Below are positions 21,130 to 30,934 of a stretch of 64,000 nucleotides of DNA, in pieces. Made by a program: the position numbers and the translations under genes. Within the stretch, counting starts at the first letter, position 1; the number at the start of each line of letters is the position of its first letter. The stretch covers positions 1 through 64,000 of the forward strand of contig JASBNA010000058.1 in the NCBI GenBank assembly GCA_038087015.1, read 5' to 3'. The DNA is from Cerrena zonata. Its lineage: Eukaryota; Basidiomycota; Agaricomycetes; Polyporales; Cerrenaceae. The notes under the pieces were generated by a model. That model saw only the letters and a program-made list of their open reading frames with translations. It was not told where the DNA came from and made no database searches.

Positions 21130-22716
21130 TTATTCATAATCACCTCGATTATATATACTTATATCTACTTCTGCTTTAACATCCACCATATCACTAGCAT
21201 CAATACATGCATCAACACTCAATCCTTGTAATTGACTTTGTTGTTTCAATCTTTGATTTTGAGCTCTAATTTTTTCTAATTCTTCCAAGTAGTCATCTTC
21301 AACACCAGTAATGTATTTACCGGTGAAAACACCAACTTCGAAATTTTCAATCTTATCTTCAGATTTTTGACAACATTCGATCAAGTCTTGTAAATCTTGG
21401 TAAATAACTTGATCGGCACCAATCACTTGACTGATTTCTTCTTCATTTCTATTAAATCCAACTAAGGCTTTTGTATCTGCTAAATCAATACCATAAATAT
21501 GGTTGAATCTAATTGGTGGTGCACAAGATGCGAAAAATACTTTACGAGCACCGGCTTCTCGAGCCATTGCAACAATTTCTTTTGATGTTGTTCCTCTAAC
21601 AATTGAGTCATCGACTAATAATACGTTTCGATCTTTGAATTCACTTTCCATGGCGTTTAATTTTCTTCTAACTGAGCTAACTCTTTCCTTTTGGTTTGGC
21701 ATTATAAATGTTCTTCCAATATATCTATTTTTAACAAATCCTTCTCTAAATGGTATGTTTAATGATACCGCACATTGTAAGGCTGATGTACGTGATGTAT
21801 CGGGGACTGGGATAACAACGTCAATTTTCTCTCCTTGTAAAGTTTCTTCAATTTTTTTAGCTAATTTATTACCCATTTCAATTCTCGAATGATAAACACT
21901 AACACCATCCAAAACTGAATCCGGTCTTGCAAAATAAACGTATTCAAAAATATCGGGGGCAAATATTTTACTATCAATAACTTGTTTAAATTCAACGTAT
22001 CCATCTTTTCTAATTATAACTGCTTCTCCCGGTTTAACATCTCTAAATTTATTATATCCTTGTGCTTTCAATACAACACTTTCTGATGCTAACATATAAT
22101 CTGTCCCCTTTTCGGTTTCTCGTTCTCCAAACAATAATGGTCTAATCCCATTTGGATCACGAAATCCAATAACCCCATATCCGGCTAACATTGCAACACA
22201 GGCATAAGCTCCTCTAATAATATTCATGGTTCCACTTAATGCCAGAAATATATCTTGATTATTAACTCTGGATTTATTGAATTTATCTAATTCACTAGCA
22301 AAAATATTTATTAATAATTCAGAATCGGAATCAGTATTAATATGACGATGGACTTCTTCATCTAAATAACGACGTAAATAATTGGAATTAACTAAATTCC
22401 CATTATGACTTAATGAAATACCAAATGGTGAATTAACATAAAATGGTTGGGCTTCACTTCCTGCACTTGATCCAGCGGTTGGATATCTTAAATGAGTAAT
22501 ACCCATATTACCAATTAAATTATTCATTCTGGATTGAGTGAAAACATCACGGGCCATACCGTTACCTTTACATTGGTAAAAACGTCCTTTATTACCACAG
22601 GTAACTATCCCAGCAGCATCTTGTCCTCTATGTTGTAAAAACATGGCCCCTTCAAATAACTCTGGAGCAACATTTGATTGTTGATCCGCTAAAACGGCTC
22701 CCAATATACCACACAT
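21130..22716 (-). CDS. ADE4: Glutamine phosphoribosylpyrophosphate amidotransferase
   Basis: First committed step of purine synthesis: PRPP plus glutamine gives phosphoribosylamine, glutamate and pyrophosphate; cytosolic. The class II glutaminase needs an N-terminal Cys, so I start at the second ATG (MCGILGAVLA) rather than the one two codons upstream. Further marks are FLQHRGQDAAGIVT, LSHNGNLVNS, and the PRPP-binding loop VLLVDDSIVRGTT near residues 365-377. The C-terminal 50 residues carry a Gln/Arg coiled stretch. 528 residues is usual for yeast Ade4. Two TGACTC boxes upstream support purine/amino-acid control. Confidence 0.97.
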   Translation of the reverse strand: MCGILGAVLADQQSNVAPELFEGAMFLQHRGQDAAGIVTCGNKGRFYQCKGNGMARDVFTQSRMNNLIGNMGITHLRYPTAGSSAGSEAQPFYVNSPFGISLSHNGNLVNSNYLRRYLDEEVHRHINTDSDSELLINIFASELDKFNKSRVNNQDIFLALSGTMNIIRGAYACVAMLAGYGVIGFRDPNGIRPLLFGERETEKGTDYMLASESVVLKAQGYNKFRDVKPGEAVIIRKDGYVEFKQVIDSKIFAPDIFEYVYFARPDSVLDGVSVYHSRIEMGNKLAKKIEETLQGEKIDVVIPVPDTSRTSALQCAVSLNIPFREGFVKNRYIGRTFIMPNQKERVSSVRRKLNAMESEFKDRNVLLVDDSIVRGTTSKEIVAMAREAGARKVFFASCAPPIRFNHIYGIDLADTKALVGFNRNEEEISQVIGADQVIYQDLQDLIECCQKSEDKIENFEVGVFTGKYITGVEDDYLEELEKIRAQNQRLKQQSQLQGLSVDACIDASDMVDVKAEVDISIYNRGDYE

Positions 22717-22823
22717 CTTCAAATGATTATATCTACTTGGAAAAGAAATATATGGATGTCTATAACTTAAATCTATAACTTTAAACTTAAGATGAATAAG
22801 ATATACTAATTAATTTTTATTAG

Positions 22824-22845
22824 GAGTCAAGCTTTTTCAGAGTCA
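22824..22845 (-). promoter_or_regulatory. Two TGACTC (Bas1/Gcn4-type) boxes upstream of ADE4
   Basis: TGACTC occurs on the minus strand at 22824-22829 and 22840-22845, 108-130 bases before the ADE4 ATG. TGACTC is the core recognised by Bas1 and Gcn4 at purine genes in S. cerevisiae. The pair and its position relative to ADE4 make this a good functional candidate. Confidence 0.6.
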
Positions 22846-22916
22846 AGTTTGGAAATTTCACAATAACGTCTCATCTCGTTTTCCTCTTTTTCCTTTTTGC
22901 TCGGGGTAAAATGTCC

Positions 22917-22928
22917 ACACCCGTACAG
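22917..22928 (+). promoter_or_regulatory. Rap1-like motif upstream of ADE4
   Basis: ACACCCGTACAG differs from the Rap1 consensus ACACCCRYACAY only at the last base. It is about 200 bases before the ADE4 ATG and 50 bases after the end of the GNAT gene. Confidence 0.4.
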
Positions 22929-22977
22929 TCTACAGAAACCCTCCGTACCTCCCTGGTGTTTTGTATACCAGTATATA

Positions 22978-23592
22978 TTAATCATAAATCATATAATATA
23001 TATTTAATCCCGCCCCATTGGGATTGGCTTGTCCATCGTTGTCGACTTGTCCAGCGCCGATCGTGAAACGACCAACCTCTTTAAAGCCAAAATGCTTATA
23101 CGTCTCGAAAGCGTGATCGGATATTGCTGCTAAAGATGCTCCAGTACCTTCTTGTCGACATTTTTGTAAGTATGGTTCTAGTAATTTACGAATTGACCCT
23201 TTTTTCTTATTGTTAGGATCTCTTCCAATGAAATTTAAATGCCAATCATTTCTATCAATTAAACCATGCTCTTCTTTTAGTGATTTCATCTTAGTTTTAA
23301 ATTCATTAACAAATTCCTCAACCTCAGGACCAAAATTAGGCGATTCCGTTACCAAACCGGGTCTTATCCAAATTGCAATCAGTCCGTAGTCATCTGCTTC
23401 GATTATTTCAGCCCCGGTTCCTTCTAATGCCACCAATCTAACATAGAAATACCCTTCACAACTATCTAATTTTTCGTCGAGCGAAATCCCCCGTAGTTTT
23501 TTCATTAATACTTGTTGAAGGGGCACAGCTGCAAATGCTTTATCGAGTACCTCAGCTGCTCGGGTGATATTTCCAACGTGGTTATAAGACAT
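22978..23592 (-). CDS. GNAT-family N-acetyltransferase, tandem copy 1
   Basis: Fungal acetyl-CoA-dependent acetyltransferase of unknown substrate, 204 residues. The family pattern is visible: ADDYGLIAIWIRPG (strand), NDWHLNFIGRDPNNKKKGSI (core with the K-K-G-S loop), EPYLQKCRQEGTGASLAAIS and DHAFETYKHFGFKEVGRFTI, where HFGF is the typical GNAT motif B end. It is clearly related along its whole length to the next gene (23715-24332), with about half the residues shared, so this is a tandem duplication. The conserved NWHL-type core suggests both remain enzymes. ATG choice is unambiguous. Confidence 0.85.
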   Translation of the reverse strand: MSYNHVGNITRAAEVLDKAFAAVPLQQVLMKKLRGISLDEKLDSCEGYFYVRLVALEGTGAEIIEADDYGLIAIWIRPGLVTESPNFGPEVEEFVNEFKTKMKSLKEEHGLIDRNDWHLNFIGRDPNNKKKGSIRKLLEPYLQKCRQEGTGASLAAISDHAFETYKHFGFKEVGRFTIGAGQVDNDGQANPNGAGLNIYYMIYD

Positions 23593-23714
23593 CCTTAATG
23601 AAACTACAGAAAAGATTGGATCTACATGAGGCCTCTTAAAGACTTCAATTTCAAAAGGACGAAAAAAAAAGACAGGTTTTTGACTGTTATTTATTTTTGC
23701 AGTTTTGCAGTTTT

Positions 23715-24332
23715 CTATTCATATACCATAAAGTATAGACTTAAACCTTCACCATTTGGATTTGGTTTTCCATCAGCACCAATTTGACCTTCACCCATAT
23801 GAAACTTATCGACAACCCTAAAGCCAAAATGTTCGTAGACTTTCACTGCGTGTTCCGAGATTGCTTCTAACGAAGCACCAACTTTTTCTTCTCTAGCTTT
23901 TTCCAAGTATGGTTCAAACAATTTACGTATTGATCCCTTCTTTAGTTGAGTTGGATCTCTTCCAATTAACATTAAATGCCAGTCTTCTCTATTCTCCATT
24001 CCGTGTTTTTGCTCTAATGCTGCTAGCTTTTGATTATACTCAGTGAAAAATTTCTCGGATATTCCTCCTAGAGGTGGGTTTAAACCAGGCTTGAACCATG
24101 CTGCCACTGCAACGAAGTCATCTGCTTCTACTATATCAGCCCCGACTTTATGATATGCTTCGATTCTTTCTCCTAAAACATTTTCAAAATCAGTCTCTTG
24201 TAGTTTCTCATGCAAAGGAATATTTTTGCAATATTTTACCAAAAAATCCTGAAACTTCGTGGTTGCAAAAGCCTTGTCAATTACTTCTCCTGCTCTTTTG
24301 ATATCAGACCCTACTACTTTAGAACAACTCAT
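23715..24332 (-). CDS. GNAT-family N-acetyltransferase, tandem copy 2
   Basis: Paralogue of the neighbouring acetyltransferase, 205 residues, same strand, 122 bases upstream of it. The matching blocks are EADDFVAVAAWFKPG, REDWHLMLIGRDPTQLKKGS, LFEPYLEKAREEKVGASLEA and EHAVKVYEHFGFRVVDKF. The end SLYFMVYE parallels IYYMIYD of copy 1. The N-terminal third (substrate side) differs more than the acetyl-CoA side, which hints at different substrates. No targeting signal seen. Substrate unknown. Confidence 0.85.
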   Translation of the reverse strand: MSCSKVVGSDIKRAGEVIDKAFATTKFQDFLVKYCKNIPLHEKLQETDFENVLGERIEAYHKVGADIVEADDFVAVAAWFKPGLNPPLGGISEKFFTEYNQKLAALEQKHGMENREDWHLMLIGRDPTQLKKGSIRKLFEPYLEKAREEKVGASLEAISEHAVKVYEHFGFRVVDKFHMGEGQIGADGKPNPNGEGLSLYFMVYE

Positions 24333-25278
24333 AGCTTCAGTGAACCTTTTATTGGAGGGATAAAAGAAAGAGTGTTACTTCACGTTGGCCATCGTGCTAC
24401 AATTATTGCTCTTAAAATAGAGTATTAGTAACACAAAAATAATTTAGTGATGCTGTTACAGTTCTTAACTCAAGCTAAACCCCATTAAATTAAACTAAGC
24501 TAAAGATGGAAGAGTAATCTCGATAAAAAAAAAAGAAAAAGAAAAAAAGATGCAAAAAAAAAAGGAAAAATCTTGTTAATATCAAGTAGATACTTCGACC
24601 TTATATCTAGAAATTAAAAAAGAAAAAAAAAAAAAAAAAGAATAAAAAAGATCTATATAATTATAAACAGAATCTGTGTAAGGAATAAATGAATAGCAAA
24701 ATTTTGAAGAAGATCGAAAAGGAAAACATATCAGTTGGATCCTGGTAAAAAAAATCGTAAGTCATTAACATTAGTATACACGTAAGAACAAAAAACACAC
24801 ACAACAAAAGGGTACGAGGACTTTTAGATCTTCATTCTAGAATCAACAGTATTCAAAGAGCTTTAATTACACAATCAATTTCTATTTTATTGGATTTTTT
24901 TTTTTTTCTTTTTAATGAATGAAATCGTAACAAGACAGTTTGAAAAGTGAATAATTTTTTTTTTTTTGGTTTTTTTAAGATTTTTTTTTTTAATTTTCAG
25001 TGAATTTTTTTGGATAACTTGGTTAGGATGGTTTATTTTTTTCTAAAAAATGTAGTATGGAACATCCTGTGATGAATTTAGTGATATAATAACCCTGTAT
25101 GTAATAATAAATATGAAAAAAAAAGACAAGGAGAACAAGGTAAAAAATAATTATTCAAATTATAATGGTAATAGTAAAAAAAATAAGAACAAAAACAATT
25201 GATAACAAAATTTGGGGAAACTTAATAAAACAAAACCGAAGAAAAAATGATGAGGAGCTCATCGTATGATACAATAAT
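24333..25278. other. AT-rich intergenic region between GNAT copy 2 and DHH1
   Basis: About 950 bases with many A- and T-runs (24524-24560, 24619-24640, 24894-24912, 24955-24990). It contains the promoter of the acetyltransferase and the 3' end of DHH1. A 148-codon frame overlapping 25155-25601 is a shadow of DHH1's low-complexity tail. I see no gene. Confidence 0.5.
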
Positions 25279-26790
25279 CTATTGGTAGGATTGAGGTGGT
25301 TGTTGAGGATAACCGTACTGTGGGGGGTAACCATTGAATTGAGGAGGAGCTTGGTAAGGTGGATAGGCAAATTGTTGAGGAGCCTGAGGAATAGGAGGCT
25401 GACCAGGTTGAGGGACTTGTTGAAATTGAGGAGGTTGTTGAGGTTGTTGAGGTTGAGGGGCGGTAGTTTGTTCTTCTGGTTGACCTTTATATTCATAACC
25501 ACTTCTTTTATGAACGGTTTCATTACCTTTAGGTAATTGATCAATTTTAAAAGGTTTTGGAACTGTTTCTTCATTTTCATTAACATATAAAGATCTATCA
25601 ATATTACCAGGGATTGGCTTAATTTCAGTACCTAATTCTTGTTCGATTTTATATAAATTATAACGATCATTCCAACTCATTAAATTAATTGCTAAACCTA
25701 AATGACCAAATCTACCAGAACGACCAATTCTATGTAAATAAGTTTCAGCAGTTTTTGGGAAATCAAAATTAATAACAACGTTAACAGCTTGAATATCAAT
25801 ACCTCTAGTTAATAAATCAGAACAAACTAAATTACGAACTTTACCTTGTCTAAATTCATGGAAAACTTTATTTCTAGCTTGTTGAGGCATTTTAGCATGA
25901 GAATAATAACAAGAATAACCTAATTCTGTAATTTTTTTAGCTAATAATTCAACTCTATTAGTTGAATTACAAAAAATAATTGATTGATTAATTTGTAATT
26001 TACTGAATAAAGTGTTAAGACAATGTAATTTTTGTTTTTCTTCAACAAAAGCATAAAATTGAGAAATACCTCTCAAGGTTAATTCATCCATTAAATTAAT
26101 TTCATAAGGTTTGGTTAAATGTTGATCCATAAAAGATTTGACTGCTAATGGGAAAGTGGCAGAAAATAATAAAGATTGTCTATTTGGAGGAAAAAAGGCC
26201 AAAATTTGTTCAATTATACGTTTAAATTCTCTTGATAACATTTTATCGGCTTCATCCATAACGAATAAAGGACATTCAGAAAAATCAGCAACATTTCTTG
26301 AAGCTAAATCTAAAACTCTACCTGGAGTACTAACTAATACATGAATTGGATCATGAAATCTTAAAATATCATCTTTTAATGAAGTACCACCAGTAGTAAC
26401 CATACAATTGACACCAAGGTGTTTACCCAAGGTTCTAACAACTTGAGAAGTTTGTAAAGCTAATTCTCTTGTTGGGACCAAGATAAGAGCTTGAATTTTA
26501 TTTAATTTTGGTTTTATTTGTTGTAAACAAGGAATAACAAAAGAAGCAGTCTTCCCGGTACCATTCTTAGCTCTTGCTAATATATCTCTACCAGCAAGTG
26601 CCATTGGAATTGATTCTTCTTGAATTGGAGAAGGTTTTTCAAAACCAGCTTCAAAAATCCCCATTAATAATTCTCTTTTCAAATTGAAATCCTCAAAAGT
26701 TTTACCTTTTGTATTCAAAACATCATCAGTCTGTGGTCTAGTATCTTTGGCTGGAAGGTTCAAAGTCTGTTTCCAATTTTGCTCTGACAT
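25279..26790 (-). CDS. DHH1: DEAD-box RNA helicase Dhh1
   Basis: Cytoplasmic ATP-dependent RNA helicase of P-bodies, an activator of decapping and translational repressor. All helicase motifs are present: Q motif with [13 protein letters not shown], motif [43 protein letters not shown] box (VMDEADKM), SAT (LFSATFP), [34 protein letters not shown] and [10 protein letters not shown]. After the core (about residue 420) comes a Pro/Gln-rich tail with [20 protein letters not shown], typical of CTG-clade Dhh1 and suited to phase separation. 503 residues. Confidence 0.97.
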   Translation of the reverse strand: MSEQNWKQTLNLPAKDTRPQTDDVLNTKGKTFEDFNLKRELLMGIFEAGFEKPSPIQEESIPMALAGRDILARAKNGTGKTASFVIPCLQQIKPKLNKIQALILVPTRELALQTSQVVRTLGKHLGVNCMVTTGGTSLKDDILRFHDPIHVLVSTPGRVLDLASRNVADFSECPLFVMDEADKMLSREFKRIIEQILAFFPPNRQSLLFSATFPLAVKSFMDQHLTKPYEINLMDELTLRGISQFYAFVEEKQKLHCLNTLFSKLQINQSIIFCNSTNRVELLAKKITELGYSCYYSHAKMPQQARNKVFHEFRQGKVRNLVCSDLLTRGIDIQAVNVVINFDFPKTAETYLHRIGRSGRFGHLGLAINLMSWNDRYNLYKIEQELGTEIKPIPGNIDRSLYVNENEETVPKPFKIDQLPKGNETVHKRSGYEYKGQPEEQTTAPQPQQPQQPPQFQQVPQPGQPPIPQAPQQFAYPPYQAPPQFNGYPPQYGYPQQPPQSYQ

Positions 26791-27185
26791 TTTTGAATTC
26801 TTCTATATGTGGGTAATACAATAAATAATGTGTAACTTGTTGGCGGCTAAGTGATATTCTGACAAAACAGTCGTGAAAATAGTTCTAATCAATCGATGGA
26901 CGTAAAGAGTGGGTTGGGATAACACTGAAAAGTAACGAATTACCTAATGATCTGTTGTAATATGTAATTTAATCAAGATTTGATAGAAAGTAAATGGATA
27001 TACCGCCGACTCGATTCCCTGCCTTCATTTTTTTTTTTCGTTTTGTTGGTGGTCCCTGGTAAGTACACGCCCTTCTGAAAATTTGGAACAAAAAAGAAGG
27101 TATTACCCGCAGTTACAAGTGTATTAAGTATGTAAAGAAAGTATCAAAAGAATAGAGAAGTATATGGTTTCAGAATAGTACCAGA
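26791..27185. other. DHH1 upstream region
   Basis: About 395 bases between DHH1 and the 3' end of the small zinc-ribbon gene, with a poly-T run at 27029-27039. No further feature recognised. Confidence 0.5.
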
Positions 27186-27443
27186 CTAATCGAGATCGTG
27201 ATCCAGTTTACTGATAAACAGGGCGATTTTTTGATCGACATTGGCTACGTCGATCATTTTGGCTTGCATCATGTTCATTATATCGTTGTTATTTATATCG
27301 GTAATAAGTAGATTTTGATGTTGTATTTCCTCCATTGATAAGTTGAAGGGGAACACACATTCTGTTGATGGACACGAGATCAACGAGACATTTGGTTGGA
27401 TAAGATGTTGTTTCAATGGAGTTCCACACAACGGACAGTTCAT
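27186..27443 (-). CDS. Small zinc-ribbon protein, unknown
   Basis: An 85-residue protein starting MNCPLCGTPLKQH. Four Cys form a likely zinc site: Cys3, Cys6 (CPLC) and Cys24, Cys29 (SCPSTEC), followed by VFPFNLSMEEI. The rest is a helical tail with IMNMMQAKMIDVANVDQKIA. I do not recognise the family by name. It is divergent from EFL1 with only about 130 bases between the start codons, so the two probably share a promoter. Confidence 0.65.
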   Translation of the reverse strand: MNCPLCGTPLKQHLIQPNVSLISCPSTECVFPFNLSMEEIQHQNLLITDINNNDIMNMMQAKMIDVANVDQKIALFISKLDHDLD

Positions 27444-27575
27444 ACTTGAGCAATCAAACGATGATTTGTAAGAAAGACAAGAGTCATTTTCATTTTATGT
27501 GCGATCTTACATTTTTTTTTTTCACTTCTTCCTTCATCTCTTCTCTCTTTACTACTAATCCAATTGGTAACTAGG

Positions 27576-30500
27576 ATGAGGTTATCACCAGAAACTGTTA
27601 ACAGGTTGCAGAGCGAAACCTCAAATGTCAGAAACATTTGTATATTGGCTCATGTTGACCATGGGAAGACTTCGTTGAGTGACTCGCTTTTAGCCACCAA
27701 CGGGATTATATCTCAAAGAATGGCTGGGAAAATTAGATACTTGGATTCTAGAGAAGATGAACAGCTACGAGGAATCACTATGGAGTCTTCTGCTATATCA
27801 CTTTATTTCAAAGTGATGAGACGAAAAAACGATTCTGAAGAATCTGAAACAAAGGAACATTTAATTAATTTAATTGATTCTCCAGGGCATATTGATTTTT
27901 CTGCAGAGGTTTCTACTGCTTCAAGACTTTGTGATGGTGCTGTGGTGTTGGTTGATGTTGTTGAAGGTGTTTGCTCTCAAACTATCAATGTCTTAAGACA
28001 ATGTTGGATTGATAAATTAAAACCTTTATTAGTCATTAATAAAATTGATCGTTTGATTACAGAATGGAAATTATCGCCTTTAGAGGCATATCAGCATATT
28101 TCAAAAGTTATAGAACAAGTCAATTCGATCATCGGATCATTTTTCGCTGGAGAAAGAATGGAAGATGATATGATTTGGAGAGAAAGTGGAACAACTGAAG
28201 AGTTTATTGAAAAATCAGATAAAGATCTTTATTTCACTCCTGAACTGAATAATGTTATTTTTGCTTCTGCTGTGGATGGCTGGGCTTTTTCAATTAATAC
28301 TTTTGCTAAAATATATCTGGCTAAACTTGGATTCTCTCACGCGGTATTATCAAAGACTTTATGGGGGGATTTTTATTTAGATATGAAGAATAAGAAAATA
28401 ATTCCTGGTAAGAAACTAAAATCAAATCAAAAATCTTTAAAACCTTTATTCGTTGGTTTGATCCTAGATCAAATTTGGTCTATATATGAAAATTGTATTA
28501 TAAACAGAGATCAAGAAAAATTAGAAAATATTATTGCAAAATTGGGTGCTAAAGTTGGCCCAAGAGATTTACGTTCTAAAGATTATAAAAGTTGCTTGAA
28601 TATAATCATGTCTCAATGGATCCCTATAAGTCATGCTCTATTAGGTGCTGTAATTGAATATTTACCAAGTCCAATAGACGCCCAAAAGGAAAGAATTGAG
28701 AAAATCTTGAATGAATGTCTTTACAGTGCTGTAAGTGATTCGAAAGATAAAGTCTTGGATTCTGATTTCCATAAATCAATGATCTCTTGTGATAGTGAAA
28801 ACCCAAGTCATACAATTGCATACGTATCTAAAATGTTATCAATCCCTCCCGAAGATTTACCTAAAGATATAGAGGGGGCTGCCTTAACTGCCGATGAGCT
28901 CCGGGAAAGAAGCCAAAAGGCTAGAGAATTGGCTAAAAAGGCTTCAGAAGCTGCTGCTTCTGCTGCGGAGTCGAAAACCGATGACGATGATTTTGTACTC
29001 CCCGAAATTAAAAAAGATCCTTTTGAATGGGAAGTGGATGAAGATGCATTCGAAGAAGATGAAGAGGAAGAGGAAGAAGAAACAACACCCGAAGTTCTCG
29101 TGGCTTTCACTCGTATCTATTCGGGATCTTTATCCAAGGGTCAAAAAATAACGGTCGTTGGTCCAAAATATAATCCTTCCAATCCAAATGATGACCCCAT
29201 TAATGAATCCCAAATAACTAGAGAAGTTGAAATTAGAGATTTATTCTTGATCATGGGTAAAGAATTCGTTAAAGTTGATCGCGTCCCTGCGGGGAATATT
29301 GTTGGTGTAGTTGGATTAGATAACGTGGTCTTGAAAAATGCTACACTTATGTCTGAGGTTCCAGAACAGAAGCCTTACATTAATCTTGCATCGACTTCAA
29401 CATTGATTCATAACAAGCCAATCATGAGAATTGCAGTTGAACCAATGAATCCATTGAAGTTAGGAAAACTTGAAAGAGGTTTGGATTTATTGGCCAAAGC
29501 TGATCCCGTCTTAGAATGGTATGTAGATGATGATTCCGGTGAGCTTATTATGTGTGTTGCCGGTGAATTACATTTGGAAAGATGCTTAAAGGACTTAGAA
29601 ACAAGATTTGCCACAGGTTGTGAAGTGACTGTCAAGGAACCAGTTATTCCTTTCAGAGAAGGTTTAGCGGGAGCCAATTCAGAAAACAACGCGGCTGTTT
29701 TTGATGATGATGATGAACCAGAACTTGAAGGAGTTGATTTAGATATTGAAGTTTTATCGTTACCTGAAACCGTTACTAAGCTTTTGGTTAATCTGGAGCA
29801 AGAAGTTTCAGAATTAATAAATTTTGGTTTGACAAATTCTAACAAAGATGCAGTTGATCATTCCTCATCTTTTAAGAAGAAATTAATCGAAGCTTTTGAA
29901 GGGTTTGACTCAAATTTTGATAGTATTGAAAAATTAGTTGAAAACATTATTTGCTTTGGTCCTAAAAGAACTGGTCCTAATATTTTCATTGAAGGGCCTT
30001 CAAATAATGACAAATTCAGACATATTTTTAAAACAAGTGATAAGGATCGATACGAATACGAAACAAACATTTTGAATGGGTTTCAATTGGCTACTCGTGA
30101 GGGACCTTTGACTTCTGAACCATTACAAGGTGTTTTAGTCATAATAAATCAAACCAATATTCTGGATGATGCTGCAGATAACACCTTGAACTTACCAGGT
30201 CGTATACTCACCCACACAAGGGACATCATTCATCAACAATTTTTACTTAATGGTCCTCGATTATTTTTGGCAATGTACACCTGTGATATTCAAGCATCTG
30301 CAGAAGTATTGGGTAAAGTTTACGCAGTAGTTCAAAGAAGAGGTGGGGACATTATTTCTGAAGAAATGAAAGAAGGAACACCATTTTTCACTATTCAAGC
30401 TAGACTCCCAGTTGTTGAAGCTTTTGGTTTCTCTGAAGATATAAGAAAAAAGACTTCAGGAGCTGCCAGTCCCCAATTGGTTTTCGACGGCTTTGATATG

Positions 30501-30683
30501 CTTGACATCGATCCATTCTGGGTTCCACATACCGAAGAAGACTTGGAAGAATTAGGTGAGTTTGCAGAAAGAGAAAATGTTGCTAGAAGGTATATGAATA
30601 CTGTCAGAAGACGTAAAGGTTTATTCGTCGACGAAAAAGTTATTAAGAACGCAGAAAAGCAGAGAACGTTGAAAAAAGATTAA
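27576..30683 (+). CDS. RIA1: Elongation factor-like GTPase Efl1/Ria1
   Basis: EF-2-like GTPase that, with Sdo1, removes Tif6/eIF6 from the pre-60S ribosomal subunit in the cytoplasm. Domains in order: G domain with G1 AHVDHGKTSL (about 24-33), G2 RGITMESSAI, G3 LIDSPGHIDF (about 97-106) and G4 NKID; an Efl1-specific insertion after domain II's start that includes a run of acidic residues (near 490-510); EF-2-like domains III-V with AVEPMNPLKLGKLERGLDLL, AGELHLERCLKDLE and a C-terminal KTSGAASPQLVF. The open frame runs four codons upstream to a TTG; the ATG at 27576 gives 1035 residues, usual for the family. A CTG codon at a position where Ser or Ala is usual (YxAKLG) is noted under findings. 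Confidence 0.96.
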   Translation: MRLSPETVNRLQSETSNVRNICILAHVDHGKTSLSDSLLATNGIISQRMAGKIRYLDSREDEQLRGITMESSAISLYFKVMRRKNDSEESETKEHLINLIDSPGHIDFSAEVSTASRLCDGAVVLVDVVEGVCSQTINVLRQCWIDKLKPLLVINKIDRLITEWKLSPLEAYQHISKVIEQVNSIIGSFFAGERMEDDMIWRESGTTEEFIEKSDKDLYFTPELNNVIFASAVDGWAFSINTFAKIYLAKLGFSHAVLSKTLWGDFYLDMKNKKIIPGKKLKSNQKSLKPLFVGLILDQIWSIYENCIINRDQEKLENIIAKLGAKVGPRDLRSKDYKSCLNIIMSQWIPISHALLGAVIEYLPSPIDAQKERIEKILNECLYSAVSDSKDKVLDSDFHKSMISCDSENPSHTIAYVSKMLSIPPEDLPKDIEGAALTADELRERSQKARELAKKASEAAASAAESKTDDDDFVLPEIKKDPFEWEVDEDAFEEDEEEEEEETTPEVLVAFTRIYSGSLSKGQKITVVGPKYNPSNPNDDPINESQITREVEIRDLFLIMGKEFVKVDRVPAGNIVGVVGLDNVVLKNATLMSEVPEQKPYINLASTSTLIHNKPIMRIAVEPMNPLKLGKLERGLDLLAKADPVLEWYVDDDSGELIMCVAGELHLERCLKDLETRFATGCEVTVKEPVIPFREGLAGANSENNAAVFDDDDEPELEGVDLDIEVLSLPETVTKLLVNLEQEVSELINFGLTNSNKDAVDHSSSFKKKLIEAFEGFDSNFDSIEKLVENIICFGPKRTGPNIFIEGPSNNDKFRHIFKTSDKDRYEYETNILNGFQLATREGPLTSEPLQGVLVIINQTNILDDAADNTLNLPGRILTHTRDIIHQQFLLNGPRLFLAMYTCDIQASAEVLGKVYAVVQRRGGDIISEEMKEGTPFFTIQARLPVVEAFGFSEDIRKKTSGAASPQLVFDGFDMLDIDPFWVPHTEEDLEELGEFAERENVARRYMNTVRRRKGLFVDEKVIKNAEKQRTLKKD

Positions 30684-30934
30684 TCATTACTTTCACACTA
30701 TATTTATTCTAAATAGCTAAGTATTATAGATCTATAATTGAATAAGAAGTAAGTAATTTGTGTAATACAATGGATAGCTTCTCTATTACCTGAAAAATGG
30801 GGAGTGTCTTGAACAAAATATCAAAATCGAGAAGACTTTTTTTTTTTGAAAATATTTACTCTAAAAAGCCGGTAATATCTAATAATTATTAAGATTAACA
30901 ATTCTAAATTGACACAGTTGATGAGTTTTATATA

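Noticed and set aside
25155..25601. 148-codon minus-strand frame at the DHH1 end
   Set aside because: Overlaps the DHH1 Pro/Gln tail in another frame; Leu/Asn low complexity.
28808..29110. 100-codon Ser-rich minus frame inside EFL1
   Set aside because: Antisense shadow of the acidic insertion of EFL1.
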